Shown: positions 36,929-50,569, counted from the stretch's first letter. The stretch: 64,000 nt of DNA from Onishia taeanensis (GCF_013349955.1 NZ_JABVXC010000004.1:242547-306546); one strand, 5' to 3'. Translations and numbers: made by a program. Notes: generated from the sequence alone by a model not told the origin.

Positions 36929-38308
36929 TCATTTATTGAGTTCTTCGCCAGGCAGTACCGGCTTGCCGTCGAAGTAATCCTTGGTCAACTTGAAGACCAC
37001 CGGCGACAGCAGGGCCAGGGCAATCAGGTTGGGGAAGGCCATCATGGCGTTGAAGACGCTGGCCATCAGCCACACGAAGTCCAGCGGTGCCACGGCACCG
37101 GCCAGAATCGCCAGGATATACACCACACGGTAGGGCTTGATGGCGCGCACACCAAACAGGAACTCGATGCACTTTTCGCCGTAGAAGGCCCAGCCCAGGA
37201 TGGTGGTAAAGGCGAAGACCGCCAACGCGAAGGACACGATGTACTGACCGATGCCCGGCAGGGATTCATCGAAGGCCAGAGACGTCAAGGCTGCCCCGGT
37301 CTCACCGCTGGTCCATTGGGTAGACGTCAGGATGGCCAACGCAGTGATCGAGCACACCACGATGGTGTCCAGGAAGGTACCCAGCATGGCGATGAGCCCT
37401 TGACGGACCGGGTTCTTGGTCTGTGCCGCCGCGTGTGCGATCGGCGCACTACCCAGGCCGGCTTCGTTGGAGAAGACGCCACGGGCGACACCAAACTGAA
37501 TGGCCTTGGCCACTGCCGCCCCGGCGAAGCCACCTGCCGCCGATACCGGCGAGAAGGCATAACCGAAGATCATGCCCAGCGCATTGCCGATGGCATCAGC
37601 ATTGATGATCAGTACCAGGATACCCGCCACGACATAGGCAATCGCCATGATCGGCACCAGCTTGCCGGCCACCTTGGCGATGCGCCGAATACCACCGAGA
37701 ATCACGGCGCCCGCCAGCACCATGATGACGACCCCCGTGATCCAGGCGGGCAGACCCAGTGACTCGTTGAGCCCCGCTGCCACCGAGTTGGACTGCACGG
37801 TGTTGCCGATCCCGAAAGCCGCCACGGCGCCAAAGAAAGCGAAGGCACCGCCCAGCCAAGCCCATTTCTTACCAAGGCCATTGCGGATGTAGTACATGGG
37901 ACCACCGACGTGATCGCCCGCTTCATCCACTTCGCGATAACGCACGGCCAGCACGGCCTCGGAAAACTTGGTGGCCATGCCGACCAAGGCAGTGATCCAC
38001 ATCCAGAAAACAGCGCCCGGCCCGCCCAGGAAGATGGCAGTGGCTACGCCCGCGATGTTGCCGGTACCGATAGTGGCAGACAGCGAGGTCATCAAGGCGT
38101 TAAACGGCGAGACTTCGCCCTCGCCTTCATCGCCCTTGCCGGTTTCACGCCCCTTCCAGAGCAGCGAAAACCCGGTTCCCAATCGACGAATCGGTACCAG
38201 CTTGAGGCCCGCTTGCAGATAAAGGCCGACCCCAAGCAACAGGACCAGCATCAGCGGCCCCCACACCACACCTTCTACAGCTGAAAAAAAGCTTGTGATT
38301 GCTTCCAC
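36929..38308 (-). CDS. AGCS family alanine/glycine:cation symporter
   Basis: A 459-residue transporter with about eleven helices. Diagnostic AGCS segments are GTGNIAGVATAIFLGGPGAVFWMW and VARGVFSNEAGLGSAPIAHAAAQ. GGPMYYIRNGLGKKWAWLG is also conserved. The start codon is GTG at 38308, preceded by GGGAGAACAACC. Members carry glycine or alanine with Na+ or H+. Its pairing with gcvT suggests glycine uptake for the cleavage system. Confidence 0.9.
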   Translation of the reverse strand: MEAITSFFSAVEGVVWGPLMLVLLLGVGLYLQAGLKLVPIRRLGTGFSLLWKGRETGKGDEGEGEVSPFNALMTSLSATIGTGNIAGVATAIFLGGPGAVFWMWITALVGMATKFSEAVLAVRYREVDEAGDHVGGPMYYIRNGLGKKWAWLGGAFAFFGAVAAFGIGNTVQSNSVAAGLNESLGLPAWITGVVIMVLAGAVILGGIRRIAKVAGKLVPIMAIAYVVAGILVLIINADAIGNALGMIFGYAFSPVSAAGGFAGAAVAKAIQFGVARGVFSNEAGLGSAPIAHAAAQTKNPVRQGLIAMLGTFLDTIVVCSITALAILTSTQWTSGETGAALTSLAFDESLPGIGQYIVSFALAVFAFTTILGWAFYGEKCIEFLFGVRAIKPYRVVYILAILAGAVAPLDFVWLMASVFNAMMAFPNLIALALLSPVVFKLTKDYFDGKPVLPGEELNK

Positions 38309-38593
38309 GGTTGTTCTCCCGTCGTTAATTGTTGTTATGCACCAGGGTGCATTGCCTCAGGCCTCATGAAGGGCCATTCGAGCGATGGTTTACCAGCCAA
38401 TGTACGAACCAACGACACCATAGCGGAACCCACCATCATTGCTCCAGCCTCCCATGCGAAAATTTTGCAATACGCACCAATAGCAGCAAAAAGCCTTAAC
38501 CATTGGTCTTAGCAAGCATGGAAACAGCCATTCCAATACTCGGCTGAGAGATATGCCAGGGTGGCGACGGCCCTCAAATGGCATCGGGAAATT

Positions 38594-38610
38594 TTTTCCT
38601 ATCAGAAACA
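38594..38610 (+). promoter_or_regulatory. near-palindrome, copy 1 (glycine locus)
   Basis: TTTTCCTATCAGAAACA. It matches the reverse complement of the copy at 38923-38939 at 15 of 17 positions. It lies about 285 bases upstream of the symporter start. Confidence 0.45.
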
Positions 38611-38922
38611 AATTAACCTTATAGCGACGATTGCCGTTGGGCAAGTCGACGGCCGAACCCCCTTGCAACAGGTCGAATGAAGAACCCGAACGAGCCCTGC
38701 GCAGTTGGCACTCTGATTCAACCCCTGAATAAGCGTAGCGTGCAGGCTCTCATTATGCCTCTGGCAGCGCCAGTCGGCCGGACACTGCCGCCGATAGGGG
38801 TGAACCCCATCGTGAATCCGCCTAAGATGAGACCGAAGCAGCAGCAGCTGCCGGCAAGAATCGACGTCAGCGGGACTCGCCAAATGCGGCCGAGGGCGTT
38901 ACGATTCTCTCCTAGGTAAACC

Positions 38923-38939
38923 TTTTTCTTATAGGAAAA
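38923..38939 (-). promoter_or_regulatory. near-palindrome, copy 2 (overlapping the gcvH ribosome site)
   Basis: Minus strand TTTTCCTATAAGAAAAA; plus strand TTTTTCTTATAGGAAAA. It covers the AGGAAAA ribosome site of gcvH and ends four bases before its ATG, where a bound protein would block transcription or initiation. Confidence 0.45.
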
Positions 38940-38943
38940 CGCG

Positions 38944-39339
38944 ATGAGCAATATCCCTGCCAACCTTCGCTACACCGAAAGCCACGAATGGATTCTGGAT
39001 AACGGCGACGGCACCGTCACTATCGGCATCACCGACCACGCTCAGGAATCACTGGGTGACGTGGTTTTCGTTGACCTCCCGGAAGTCGGTCAGGAACTCG
39101 GGACCGGTGAGGAGTTCGGGGTCATCGAATCGGTCAAGGCCGCCTCCGATCTCTACGCGCCGCTGGCGGGTGAAGTGGTGGAAGTCAACGAGTCGCTGGA
39201 AGATGCACCGGAGACCGTCAACGAAGCGCCCTATGAGGGCGGCTGGATCGCCAAGCTCAAACTTGCCGACGAAAGCGAGCTCAGCAAGCTGCTGGATGCC
39301 GAGGCCTACACCAAGGTCGCCGAAGCCGACCAGGACTGA
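38944..39339 (+). CDS. gcvH: glycine cleavage system H protein
   Basis: A 131-residue lipoyl carrier. The lipoylated Lys lies in [26 protein letters not shown] at the start and [21 protein letters not shown] are conserved. TAGGAAAACGCG precedes the ATG. It shuttles the aminomethyl group between GcvP, GcvT and the L protein. gcvP follows at 107 bases. Confidence 0.95.
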   Translation: MSNIPANLRYTESHEWILDNGDGTVTIGITDHAQESLGDVVFVDLPEVGQELGTGEEFGVIESVKAASDLYAPLAGEVVEVNESLEDAPETVNEAPYEGGWIAKLKLADESELSKLLDAEAYTKVAEADQD

Positions 39340-39446
39340 CCCGCACCCTGGCGCGGGCATCCCCTCGCTCGCGCCCTCTTTTACACCGGCCCGCTCGCTT
39401 CACGGCCCGCTTGGCCATATCGTTCGATCAAACGCACAGGTGTTTC

Positions 39447-42341
<2,895 letters not shown>

Positions 42342-42410
42342 GTGAAGCACTCCATCAGTTGCCCCTTGGACGCCTGATGGAAGGCAGCGCTAACCAATAG
42401 CACTTGATGC

Positions 42411-42447
42411 AAAAGGGCCCGGCAATGGTAATTGCCGGGCCCTTTTT
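42411..42447 (+). terminator. Rho-independent terminator of gcvHP
   Basis: GGGCCCGGCAA (42415-42425) pairs with TTGCCGGGCCC (42432-42442) and is followed by five T. Four A before the stem make it partly bidirectional. A weaker hairpin with CCATCAG/CTGATGG lies just upstream. Confidence 0.9.
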
Positions 42448-42480
42448 ATGGCGGAACGAATCTTTATGGCGGGACGAATG
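42445..42480. repeat. 18-bp tandem duplication
   Basis: TTTATGGCGGAACGAATC (42445-42462) is followed directly by TTTATGGCGGGACGAATG (42463-42480), 16 of 18 identical. A shorter echo, TTATGGCAG, follows. It starts within the T-run of the gcvHP terminator. Confidence 0.8.
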
Positions 42481-42562
42481 ACGAAGTTATGGCAGTAAGC
42501 ATGACGAGGAGCGTCATGAGCGCACTGAGATACTGAGAAATGCGGAGCCGGCCAGCGCGCTA

Positions 42563-43486
42563 TCAGCTATGGCTATCGAAATGGGGCTCTTCCGGGAAGC
42601 CATAGAGGGTATGACGCCGCTGCTCGAGAAACTCGTCGAGCAGGCGCGTATAGCGACGCGGTGTCTCGACGCCCGCCGGGGTCAACAGGTGAAAGGACTC
42701 ATAAACCGGCTGCGGCATGGGCAGCTCCTTGACCTGACGCTGCCAGGGTGAGGTCTCGAGCACCGGACGCGATACGATGCTGAATCCCAGGCCTCGCGCC
42801 ACCGCATCCATGACCATCGACACGTCATTGGTGTAGCCCTGACGCGGGAAACGACTCATCGAACGGAATTCACCGGGGAAGTTGGCACGCAGTAGCTGGG
42901 TGGCATGGTGGACACCATCGGCGTAGTTCATGAACCCCAGTGCCGCCAGATCGGTCAGGGTGGTGCCGGCGAAGTCTGCTGGCACCACCAGGCACAGCGG
43001 CTCCTGATGCCAGGGCGCGTAATGCAGCTCGGCATGCCGACTGACTTCCGTCACGATTCCCACATCGTAGCGCCCCGCCCTCACGTCCTCGGTGATCGCA
43101 CTGTTGAAACCAAAGTTGTAACTCACCGTCAGCCCCGGATGCATCTGCTGATAACCGAGAATGAAGGGATATAGCATCATGCCCACACTGGCGCGGGAAG
43201 CGATGCGGCAGTCGCCGCTATCCAGCGACTCATTGTCCAGGGAGTGGCGAAAATGCTCATGTTCGGCGAACAGCTTGATCGCGTAATCATAGGCCCGTCG
43301 TCCGCTCTCGGTAAGCGTAAAGCGACGCCCTTGGCGAATCAGCAATGACTTCTGCAGGTACTGCTCCAGCTTGCGAATATGCTGGCTGACGCCGGGCTGC
43401 GTCATGTCCAGCCGGTGAGCGGTCTGCGTGAAACTGCCGGTCTCGACAAGCGTAATGAAGGTGCGGAAATACTGGGCATTGAACAT
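42563..43486 (-). CDS. LysR family transcriptional regulator
   Basis: A LysR protein of about 307 residues. The DNA-binding domain is YFRTFITLVETGSFTQTAHRLDMTQPGVSQHIRKLE and the effector domain ends in a long tail, RRYTRLLDEFLEQRRHTLYG. Start 43486 (MFNAQYFRTF) suits the domain. Convergent with gcvHP and divergent from yfcL. It could regulate the glycine locus, but nothing in the sequence shows that directly. Confidence 0.85.
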   Translation of the reverse strand: MFNAQYFRTFITLVETGSFTQTAHRLDMTQPGVSQHIRKLEQYLQKSLLIRQGRRFTLTESGRRAYDYAIKLFAEHEHFRHSLDNESLDSGDCRIASRASVGMMLYPFILGYQQMHPGLTVSYNFGFNSAITEDVRAGRYDVGIVTEVSRHAELHYAPWHQEPLCLVVPADFAGTTLTDLAALGFMNYADGVHHATQLLRANFPGEFRSMSRFPRQGYTNDVSMVMDAVARGLGFSIVSRPVLETSPWQRQVKELPMPQPVYESFHLLTPAGVETPRRYTRLLDEFLEQRRHTLYGFPEEPHFDSHS

Positions 43487-43627
43487 GAAGCAGCGACGCA
43501 CTCGATTACGAATCAGAAAGAGGTTATATCCCGCGATGTTACCAGATAAGCATGCAGCGCGCAGCGCTGCGGGGGGCCTGGTGACGTGTTAGCATCGCAT
43601 GGCAAAGCCAACGGAGAATTCAGCCTC

Positions 43628-43918
43628 ATGTCCGATCCTCTCGCCCGGCGCGCCGACGCCATTCATCACGCCCTGCTGGCCATGGAGCGCCAGGCAAGCG
43701 ACGAACAGCTCTTTCCGCTGGGCTACCTGATTCCGCAGATTCCCCTGGTCATGGAAATGGTGGAATATGATCCTGAGGAGGTGCTGGCAGAGGACTTCGA
43801 TGCCATCTTCCAAGAGTGGCTTGAAAGCACCTTTGGTCAGGATGCCATGAGCGCCAATGACCAGGATGAGATTCGCCGCCTGCTGGCACAGGCCTGTGCC
43901 CAGGCCGACGCGGCATAA
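43628..43918 (+). CDS. YfcL family protein
   Basis: A 96-residue acidic helical protein. ASDEQLFPLGYLIPQIPLVMEM corresponds to the ASDDELFASGYLRGHL region that marks E. coli YfcL. Start 43628 (MSDPLARRAD) is preferred to an ATG 42 bases upstream. No catalytic motif or membrane segment is seen. Function unknown. It sits 14 bases ahead of ppnN and is probably co-transcribed with it. Confidence 0.65.
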   Translation: MSDPLARRADAIHHALLAMERQASDEQLFPLGYLIPQIPLVMEMVEYDPEEVLAEDFDAIFQEWLESTFGQDAMSANDQDEIRRLLAQACAQADAA

Positions 43919-43932
43919 CAAGGAAACCGCCC

Positions 43933-45297
43933 ATGCCCCAGACCATTTCCACGACGCTGTCTCCTGAAGGCAGCCTCGAGGTGCTGTCACAGCACGAGGT
44001 GAATCGCCTGCGCGACACCTCGACATCAGGCCTACACGATTTGCTACGCCGCTGCGCGCTGGCCATTCTCAACAGCGATAACATGACCGACGATGGACTC
44101 GCGGTCATGGAAGCCTATCGCGACTTCGACATCGAAGTGCTTCAGGAAGATCGCGGCCTGCGCCTCAAGATCAGCAATGCCCCCATCGAAGCCTTCGTCG
44201 ACGGCAAGATGATCCGCGGCATCCGCGAACTGCTGTCGTCGGTGGTGCGTGACGTCGTCTACGTCTACAACGAAATACAGACGCATCCGCGCTTCGACCT
44301 GAGCACCGGTGAAGGCACCACCAATGCGGTTTTCCATATCCTGCGCAAGGCCGGCGCTCTCCAGCCCTCTCTGGACCCGAGCCTGGTGGTCTGCTGGGGG
44401 GGGCACTCGATTTCTCGTGAGGAGTACGACTACACCAAGCGGGTCGGATATCACCTGGGCCTGCGCGAGCTGGACATCTGCACCGGATGCGGACCGGGCG
44501 CCATGAAGGGTCCGATGAAGGGCGCCAACGTGGCTCACGTCAAACAACGCCGCTCACACGGTCGCTATTTGGGGATCTCCGAGCCGGGCATCATCGCCGC
44601 CGAATCGCCCAATCCGATCGTCAATGAGCTGGTCATCATGCCGGACATCGAGAAGCGCCTCGAGGCCTTCGTACGGGTCGGCCACGGCATCGTGGTGTTC
44701 CCCGGAGGGGTCGGCACGGCCGAGGAAATTCTCTACCTGCTGGGGATACTGCTGCATCCGGACAACAAGGACATCCCCTTCCCGGTCATCTTCACGGGAC
44801 CGGCCAGCAGCGCTGACTACTTCAAGCGCATCGACGAGTTTCTGGCCTATACCCTCGGCGATTCTGCCCGTGAACGCTACCGCATCATCATCGACGACCC
44901 CACCAGCGTCGCCAAGGCCATGCGGCTGGGCATCGATGAGGTGGCCGAATTCCGGCGCACCCATCAGGATGCCTTCTACTACAACTGGCGCCTGAACATC
45001 GATCGCAATTTCCAGGAACCCTTCGCCGCCGACCACGCCAGCATGGCCGGACTGGCACTGCATCGTAACCAGCCGACTCATGAGCTCGCGGCCAACCTGC
45101 GCCGCGCCTTCTCGGGCATCGTCGCCGGTAACGTCAAGGAGCCTGGCATCCGTGCGATCGAAGCCCATGGTCCCTTCCGCCTGCACGCCGAACCGGACCT
45201 GATGTCACGCCTGGATGAATTGCTGACATCCTTCGTCGAGCAAGGACGCATGAAGCTGCCCGGCAGCCATTACGAGCCCTGCTACACCCTCGGATGA
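43933..45297 (+). CDS. ppnN: pyrimidine/purine nucleotide 5'-monophosphate nucleosidase
   Basis: A 454-residue protein, the same length as E. coli PpnN (YgdH). The LOG-family core has CWGGHSISREEYDYTKRVG, CTGCGPGAMKGPMKGA and VVFPGGVGTAEEILYLLG (PGGxGTxxE). An N-terminal regulatory domain of about 140 residues is present. Hydrolyses the N-glycosidic bond of nucleoside monophosphates; E. coli PpnN is activated by (p)ppGpp. AAGGAAACC precedes the ATG. Confidence 0.92.
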   Translation: MPQTISTTLSPEGSLEVLSQHEVNRLRDTSTSGLHDLLRRCALAILNSDNMTDDGLAVMEAYRDFDIEVLQEDRGLRLKISNAPIEAFVDGKMIRGIRELLSSVVRDVVYVYNEIQTHPRFDLSTGEGTTNAVFHILRKAGALQPSLDPSLVVCWGGHSISREEYDYTKRVGYHLGLRELDICTGCGPGAMKGPMKGANVAHVKQRRSHGRYLGISEPGIIAAESPNPIVNELVIMPDIEKRLEAFVRVGHGIVVFPGGVGTAEEILYLLGILLHPDNKDIPFPVIFTGPASSADYFKRIDEFLAYTLGDSARERYRIIIDDPTSVAKAMRLGIDEVAEFRRTHQDAFYYNWRLNIDRNFQEPFAADHASMAGLALHRNQPTHELAANLRRAFSGIVAGNVKEPGIRAIEAHGPFRLHAEPDLMSRLDELLTSFVEQGRMKLPGSHYEPCYTLG

Positions 45298-45355
45298 GCC
45301 TGAGCGCTTCCACGACATAAAGCTCACAGCAAGCACAAAGATCTCACCCACGAAG

Positions 45356-45381
45356 AAGGGGCTCGAATACCGAGCCCCCTT
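45356..45381. terminator. hairpin after ppnN
   Basis: GGGGCTCG (45358-45365) pairs with CGAGCCCC (45371-45378), flanked by AA and TT. It lies between convergent genes; the T-run is short. Confidence 0.6.
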
Positions 45382-45418
45382 GCATTTGATTAGCCCAGAT
45401 GTCGTCGGCCAATCGGTA

Positions 45419-45790
45419 TCAGTCCGTCGCGGGACGCCGCCATAGCAGGGAAACCACATGGATCAGCAGCCCCAGTGCCGCCCCATGCGACAGCAGCAAG
45501 ATCGCATCGACGCCCCCAAGGCTGATGCCCTGCCAGACAGCGATGATCAGCCCGCCGCCCAGCAAGCAAACCAGCAACCGCTTGATAAGCCCCGGCAGCT
45601 GCAGGCGTGCACTGCTCGCGAGCATGCGCCAATGAAACCCAGCCGCAACCGCCACGACACCGGTGGCCATCAGTACAAGCGTCAGGCGGGTTTCATGCCC
45701 TTCGAGCGCATAGCGCGGCAGACTGGCGAGCATCACCAGTATCAGGCCGGTCATCACGCTGAAGCGCTCTGGAGTCGTGGAGGCGTTCAT
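45419..45790 (-). CDS. small membrane protein downstream of mioC
   Basis: A 123-residue protein with four predicted membrane segments (VMTGLILVMLASLP, LTLVLMATGVVAVAAGF, RLLVCLLGGGLIIAVW, AILLLSHGAALGLLIHVVSLLW) and short loops. Family not recognised. The ATG follows the mioC stop with no base between, so the two are translationally coupled. Function unknown. Confidence 0.65.
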   Translation of the reverse strand: MNASTTPERFSVMTGLILVMLASLPRYALEGHETRLTLVLMATGVVAVAAGFHWRMLASSARLQLPGLIKRLLVCLLGGGLIIAVWQGISLGGVDAILLLSHGAALGLLIHVVSLLWRRPATD

Positions 45791-46255
45791 TCAGGATACC
45801 GCCAGCTGCTGAGACTCGATCCATTCTTCGGCCCAGGGAATGGCAGCATCATCGGCCATGAAGGTTTCCATGGCGTCGACTTCAAGACGCTCACCGAGGC
45901 GTTGGGCGCCATATTCAGCGAGTAGCGAATCCAGCGATCGTCCTGCCCCACAGAAGCTATCCACATAAGAGCTGTCGCCCAGCGCGATCAGACCATAGCG
46001 CAGCGCCGACAGATCGGCCCCACGCTCCTGAAGCGAGCGAGCGAAGGTCACGAAATTGCCCGGATAATCGCCAGAACCCGTGGTCGATACGCAGAACAGC
46101 GCCAGATCAGTCGGTGAACCGGTCAGATCCTCGAGGGTCGGCTGATCATAGATCGCGACTTCGTAACCTGCCTGCTCAAACAGCGGCTTGACTTGCTCGG
46201 CGACGTCGAGGGCGCCGCCATACATGGTGCCAACGAAAATCTTCAGCATGGACAT
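45791..46255 (-). CDS. flavodoxin-like protein (MioC/YqcA type)
   Basis: A 154-residue FMN protein. The phosphate loop is the degenerate GTMYGGALDVAEQ near residues 9-21. SPTDLALFCVSTTGSGDYPGNF and YGLIALGDSSYVDSFCGAGRSLD are the flavin-contact loops of the short-chain flavodoxin/MioC group. It could serve as electron donor; in E. coli MioC supports biotin synthase. Either of two ATGs (46255, 46249) may be used. Confidence 0.82.
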   Translation of the reverse strand: MSMLKIFVGTMYGGALDVAEQVKPLFEQAGYEVAIYDQPTLEDLTGSPTDLALFCVSTTGSGDYPGNFVTFARSLQERGADLSALRYGLIALGDSSYVDSFCGAGRSLDSLLAEYGAQRLGERLEVDAMETFMADDAAIPWAEEWIESQQLAVS

Positions 46256-46309
46256 GGATCTGCTTTGCTTGAGAAATTTACTCGGATATTACCATAGTCC
46301 TTGCGGGAG

Positions 46310-46351
46310 CCGAATCCCTGTCGCCGCGCAGCGCTGTCGACAGGGATTCGG
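46310..46351. repeat. perfect 14-bp inverted repeat in the mioC/DUF2788 gap
   Basis: CCGAATCCCTGTCG (46310-46323) and CGACAGGGATTCGG (46338-46351) are exact complements around a 14-base GC-rich loop. It lies between divergent genes, where a terminator is not expected. Confidence 0.8.
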
Positions 46352-46390
46352 GGCGGTTATACTCGCGCTTTTGGGCGAGCGAGAGACGAG

Positions 46391-46597
46391 ATGCAAGAGA
46401 CCTTCGAGGCATGGATCACTCCGATCATGATTGGCGGCCTGATCCTGTTCATGTGTTTCATCATCTGGGACCTGGCTCGCAAATCGAAGGCCGGCAAATT
46501 CGGCACTATCATGCTGTTCATCGTGCTCGGCGCGGGGATGCTGGGCTACGTGATCAAGGTCATCATCACCTACGTCATGGAAAACGGAGCTGTCTGA
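46391..46597 (+). CDS. DUF2788 family small membrane protein
   Basis: A 68-residue protein with two membrane helices (ITPIMIGGLILFMCFIIW and GTIMLFIVLGAGMLGYVIKVIITY) separated by a basic loop DLARKSKAGKFG. This is the DUF2788 layout. Start 46391 (MQETFEAWITP) follows GAGCGAGAGACGAG; a longer frame from 46301 runs through the inverted repeat and is unlikely. Function unknown. Confidence 0.75.
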   Translation: MQETFEAWITPIMIGGLILFMCFIIWDLARKSKAGKFGTIMLFIVLGAGMLGYVIKVIITYVMENGAV

Positions 46598-46643
46598 CAG
46601 ACTGACGTGGACATGTCTGGCAATGTTATCCAGGCCAACATGC

Positions 46644-46674
46644 AAAAAGGCGCCACCCCATGGATGGCGCCTTT
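46644..46674 (-). terminator. Rho-independent terminator downstream of ihfA
   Basis: On the minus strand GGCGCCA...TGGCGCC is followed by TTTTT. The plus strand has TTT after the stem, so it may also end the DUF2788 transcript. Confidence 0.85.
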
Positions 46675-46713
46675 GGCCTGCCAACTGACTGCCTAGCACT
46701 CGATACGTCAGAC

Positions 46714-47019
46714 TTAATACGTCAACGGACCTTCGAAGCTCTCCACCTGGGCCTTGAGCTTTTGGCCGGGACGAAAGGTCACCACTCGCCGGGCAGAAAT
46801 CGGAATCTCTTCTCCCGTCTTGGGATTGCGGCCTGGCCGCTCGCGCTTGTCACGCAGATCGAAGTTGCCGAAACCGGACAGCTTCACCTGCTCGTTCTCG
46901 CGCAGACAACCGCGGATTTCCTCGAAGAAGGCCTCCACCATTGACTTGGCCTCACGCTTGGACAAACCCAGCTCGGTGTGCAAGTGTTCGGCCAGTTCCG
47001 CCTTGGTCAACGCACCCAT
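46714..47019 (-). CDS. ihfA: integration host factor subunit alpha
   Basis: A 101-residue DNA-bending protein. [49 protein letters not shown] and [14 protein letters not shown] are the IHF-alpha signature, with the intercalating Pro in the arm. Start 47019 is preferred over 47025 because GAGGGA then sits eight bases upstream. It follows pheT by 65 bases, the standard gammaproteobacterial order. Confidence 0.95.
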   Translation of the reverse strand: MGALTKAELAEHLHTELGLSKREAKSMVEAFFEEIRGCLRENEQVKLSGFGNFDLRDKRERPGRNPKTGEEIPISARRVVTFRPGQKLKAQVESFEGPLTY

Positions 47020-47084
47020 GGTCATTCCCTCGTGCAGGATGGCAGCATCGCCGTCTTCCGGCTCAAGGCTTGGCAGCCAGTGGA

Positions 47085-49466
47085 TCAGCTTCTCAGCCGA
47101 GCGCCGAAGCGCTGTCCGGATTCGGTGACGATTGCATCGACTAACTGATTGATTTCCTCGTCATTCAGCGTGCGCGATGGATGCTGCCAGGTCAAGCCCA
47201 GCGCCACACTCTTGTGACCATCCTCTACCCCTTTGCCCTGATAAACGTCAAAGAGGTTGATTTCGGTCAGCCATTCACCGGCCTGCTCGCGCAGACAGTC
47301 GAGCAGCGACTGCACCGGCAGCGACTCATCGACCAGCATGGCCAGATCGCGGCGGACCTCTGGGTAGCGCGACAGCGGCGTGAAAGCCGGCAGTTGGCCC
47401 TGACTCAGCACATCCAGGCGCACCTCAAAGAGTACCGCCTCGACCTTGAGCCCCAGCTCGGCACGCACGGCCGGATGCAGGGTACCAATCCAGCCGGCTT
47501 CTTCGCCACGATACAGCACCCTTGCTGCCTGACCGGGATGCAGTGCCGAATGCTCGCCGGGCTCGAAGCGCCAGGCGTCGGGCTCACCGCCCATGGCCAA
47601 CAGGCTTTCCAGGTCGCCCTTGAGATCAAAGAAGTCGACCTTGTCGCCGCGCGCCGCCCAGCCTTCCGGATCACGGTTACCACATACCAGGGCGCCCATC
47701 ATCGGAATCTGGGAGAGCTCGTCGAGCTCACCGCGGAATATCAGGCCGGTTTCAAACAGACGCACCCGGCTCTGCTGGCGGTTGAGGTTGTGCTCGAGAG
47801 CCTTGATCAGCCCCGGGAACAGGCTGGCACGCATGACCGACATGTCACTGGAGATCGGGTTGGCCAAGGTCGGCGCCACGGCCTGCGGCAGCAGCGCTTT
47901 CTGCAGCTCAGGTGCCACAAAGCTATAGTTGATGGCCTCCTGATAGCCACGGGCGACCATCTGGCGACGCAGGCGCGACAGCGGCTGCTGGGCCTCACCG
48001 TCGGGACGCAGACCCAGGCGAGCCTGAGGACGACGCACCGGCAAGCGGTTATAGCCGTGAATACGCGCCACTTCCTCGATCAGGTCTTCCTCGATGGCGA
48101 CATCGAACCGCCAGCTAGGTACCGCTACACGCCAACTGACATCATCTGCCTCGACTGGCATGCCCAGACGTTCGAGAATATCGGTAACGTCTTCGGCCGG
48201 CAGCGACAGCCCCAGGGCCTGTTCGAGACGGGCACGGCGCAGGACAATCTGGCGCGGCGTGGGGAGATGCTCGGCACTGGCCGCCTCGATGAGCGGGCCG
48301 GGCTCGCCGCCGGTGATCTCGAGCAGCAAAGCGGTGGCCCGCTCGACGGCGTCATGCGTCAGCTTCGGGTCCACGCCACGCTCGAAGCGATGCGAAGCAT
48401 CGGTGTGCAGGCCATAGCTACGGGCCTGACCGGCCACGGCCAGCTGGGTGAAGAAGGCCGATTCCAGGAAGATATCCCGCGTATCGGCATTCACGCCGGA
48501 ATGCTCGCCGCCCATGACACCGGCAATCGCCAGGGCACCACGACCATCGGCGATCACCAGGGTATCGTCACGCAGCGCAATCTCCTGGCCGTCGAGCAGT
48601 GTCAACTGCTCACCGGCACGCGCCAGGCGCACCTCGACCCGCTCATGCAGGTTGGCGCGATCGAAGGCATGCAGCGGTTGGCCGAGTTCGAGCATCACAT
48701 AGTTGGTGATATCGACGACCGGATCGATGGAGCGCACGCCGCTGCGACGCAGACGCTCGACCATCCACAGCGGTGTGTCGGCGGTGACGTCGACCCCCTT
48801 GATCAGACGACCGATGTAGCGCGGGCAGCGTTCGCCATCACGCACCTGCACCGGGAAGGTCTCATCATGGGTCGGCGTCACCGGTGCCATCGCCGGGCCT
48901 TCGACGGCCAGGCGGTTGAGCACGCCGACCTCACGGGCCATGCCCTTGAGGCTCAGGCAGTCACCGCGGTTGGGCGTCAGGTCGACTTCAATGGTGCTGT
49001 CGTCAAGACCCATCCAGGCACGGAAGTCTTCACCGGCCGGGGCATCGAGCGGGAGCTCCATGATACCCGGCGAGGTCTCTTCCTCGAGCCCCAGCTCAGA
49101 TGCCGAGCAGATCATGCCGCGGGACTCGACCCCACGCAGCTTGGCTTTCTTGATCTTGAAGTCGCCGGGCAGCACGGCGCCTACCTGGGCGAAGGCCACC
49201 TTCTGACCCACCGCCACATTGGGCGCCCCGCAAACCACCTGTACCGTCTCGCCACTGCCGTCGACCACCTGACAGACATTCAGCTTGTCGGCATCGGGGT
49301 GCTGCGCCTTGTCGACGACCTCGGCCACCACGACGCCTTTAAAGGCGGCAGCGACCGGCTCAACGGCATCGACTTCCAGGCCCGCCATGGTGATCTGGTC
49401 GGCCAGTGCCTGGGTCGCCAGCTGAGGCGACACCCATTCACGCAGCCACTGTTCGGAAAATTTCAT
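47085..49466 (-). CDS. pheT: phenylalanine--tRNA ligase beta subunit
   Basis: A 793-residue beta chain with the full domain set: a tRNA-binding OB fold near 40-150 ([18 protein letters not shown]), the B3/B4 editing region, B5, the catalytic-like core ([30 protein letters not shown]) and a C-terminal FDX-ACB domain. Partner of pheS, 29 bases upstream on the minus strand. The opposite strand is open for the same length by composition only. Confidence 0.96.
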   Translation of the reverse strand: MKFSEQWLREWVSPQLATQALADQITMAGLEVDAVEPVAAAFKGVVVAEVVDKAQHPDADKLNVCQVVDGSGETVQVVCGAPNVAVGQKVAFAQVGAVLPGDFKIKKAKLRGVESRGMICSASELGLEEETSPGIMELPLDAPAGEDFRAWMGLDDSTIEVDLTPNRGDCLSLKGMAREVGVLNRLAVEGPAMAPVTPTHDETFPVQVRDGERCPRYIGRLIKGVDVTADTPLWMVERLRRSGVRSIDPVVDITNYVMLELGQPLHAFDRANLHERVEVRLARAGEQLTLLDGQEIALRDDTLVIADGRGALAIAGVMGGEHSGVNADTRDIFLESAFFTQLAVAGQARSYGLHTDASHRFERGVDPKLTHDAVERATALLLEITGGEPGPLIEAASAEHLPTPRQIVLRRARLEQALGLSLPAEDVTDILERLGMPVEADDVSWRVAVPSWRFDVAIEEDLIEEVARIHGYNRLPVRRPQARLGLRPDGEAQQPLSRLRRQMVARGYQEAINYSFVAPELQKALLPQAVAPTLANPISSDMSVMRASLFPGLIKALEHNLNRQQSRVRLFETGLIFRGELDELSQIPMMGALVCGNRDPEGWAARGDKVDFFDLKGDLESLLAMGGEPDAWRFEPGEHSALHPGQAARVLYRGEEAGWIGTLHPAVRAELGLKVEAVLFEVRLDVLSQGQLPAFTPLSRYPEVRRDLAMLVDESLPVQSLLDCLREQAGEWLTEINLFDVYQGKGVEDGHKSVALGLTWQHPSRTLNDEEINQLVDAIVTESGQRFGARLRS

Positions 49467-49495
49467 GACATATCCTGTGTTCTGCAGTCAGGGAT

Positions 49496-50569
<1,074 letters not shown>

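Larger units (their letters stand above)
38309..38943. other. 635-base divergent control region between symporter-gcvT and gcvH-gcvP
   Basis: No gene is recognised. It holds two copies of a near-palindrome (38594-38610 and 38923-38939), several AT-rich stretches that could be promoters and many small hairpins. I looked for a glycine riboswitch on both strands and did not find a convincing aptamer. Confidence 0.5.

Noticed and set aside
38700..38720. Sigma-54 promoter (TTGGCAC then TTCA) upstream of gcvH
   Set aside because: The -12 element lacks the GC and the site is over 220 bases from the gene.
38309..38943. Glycine riboswitch upstream of the symporter or gcvH
   Set aside because: I looked for the conserved aptamer elements on both strands; short pieces such as CTGAGAG occur but not in the right order or spacing.
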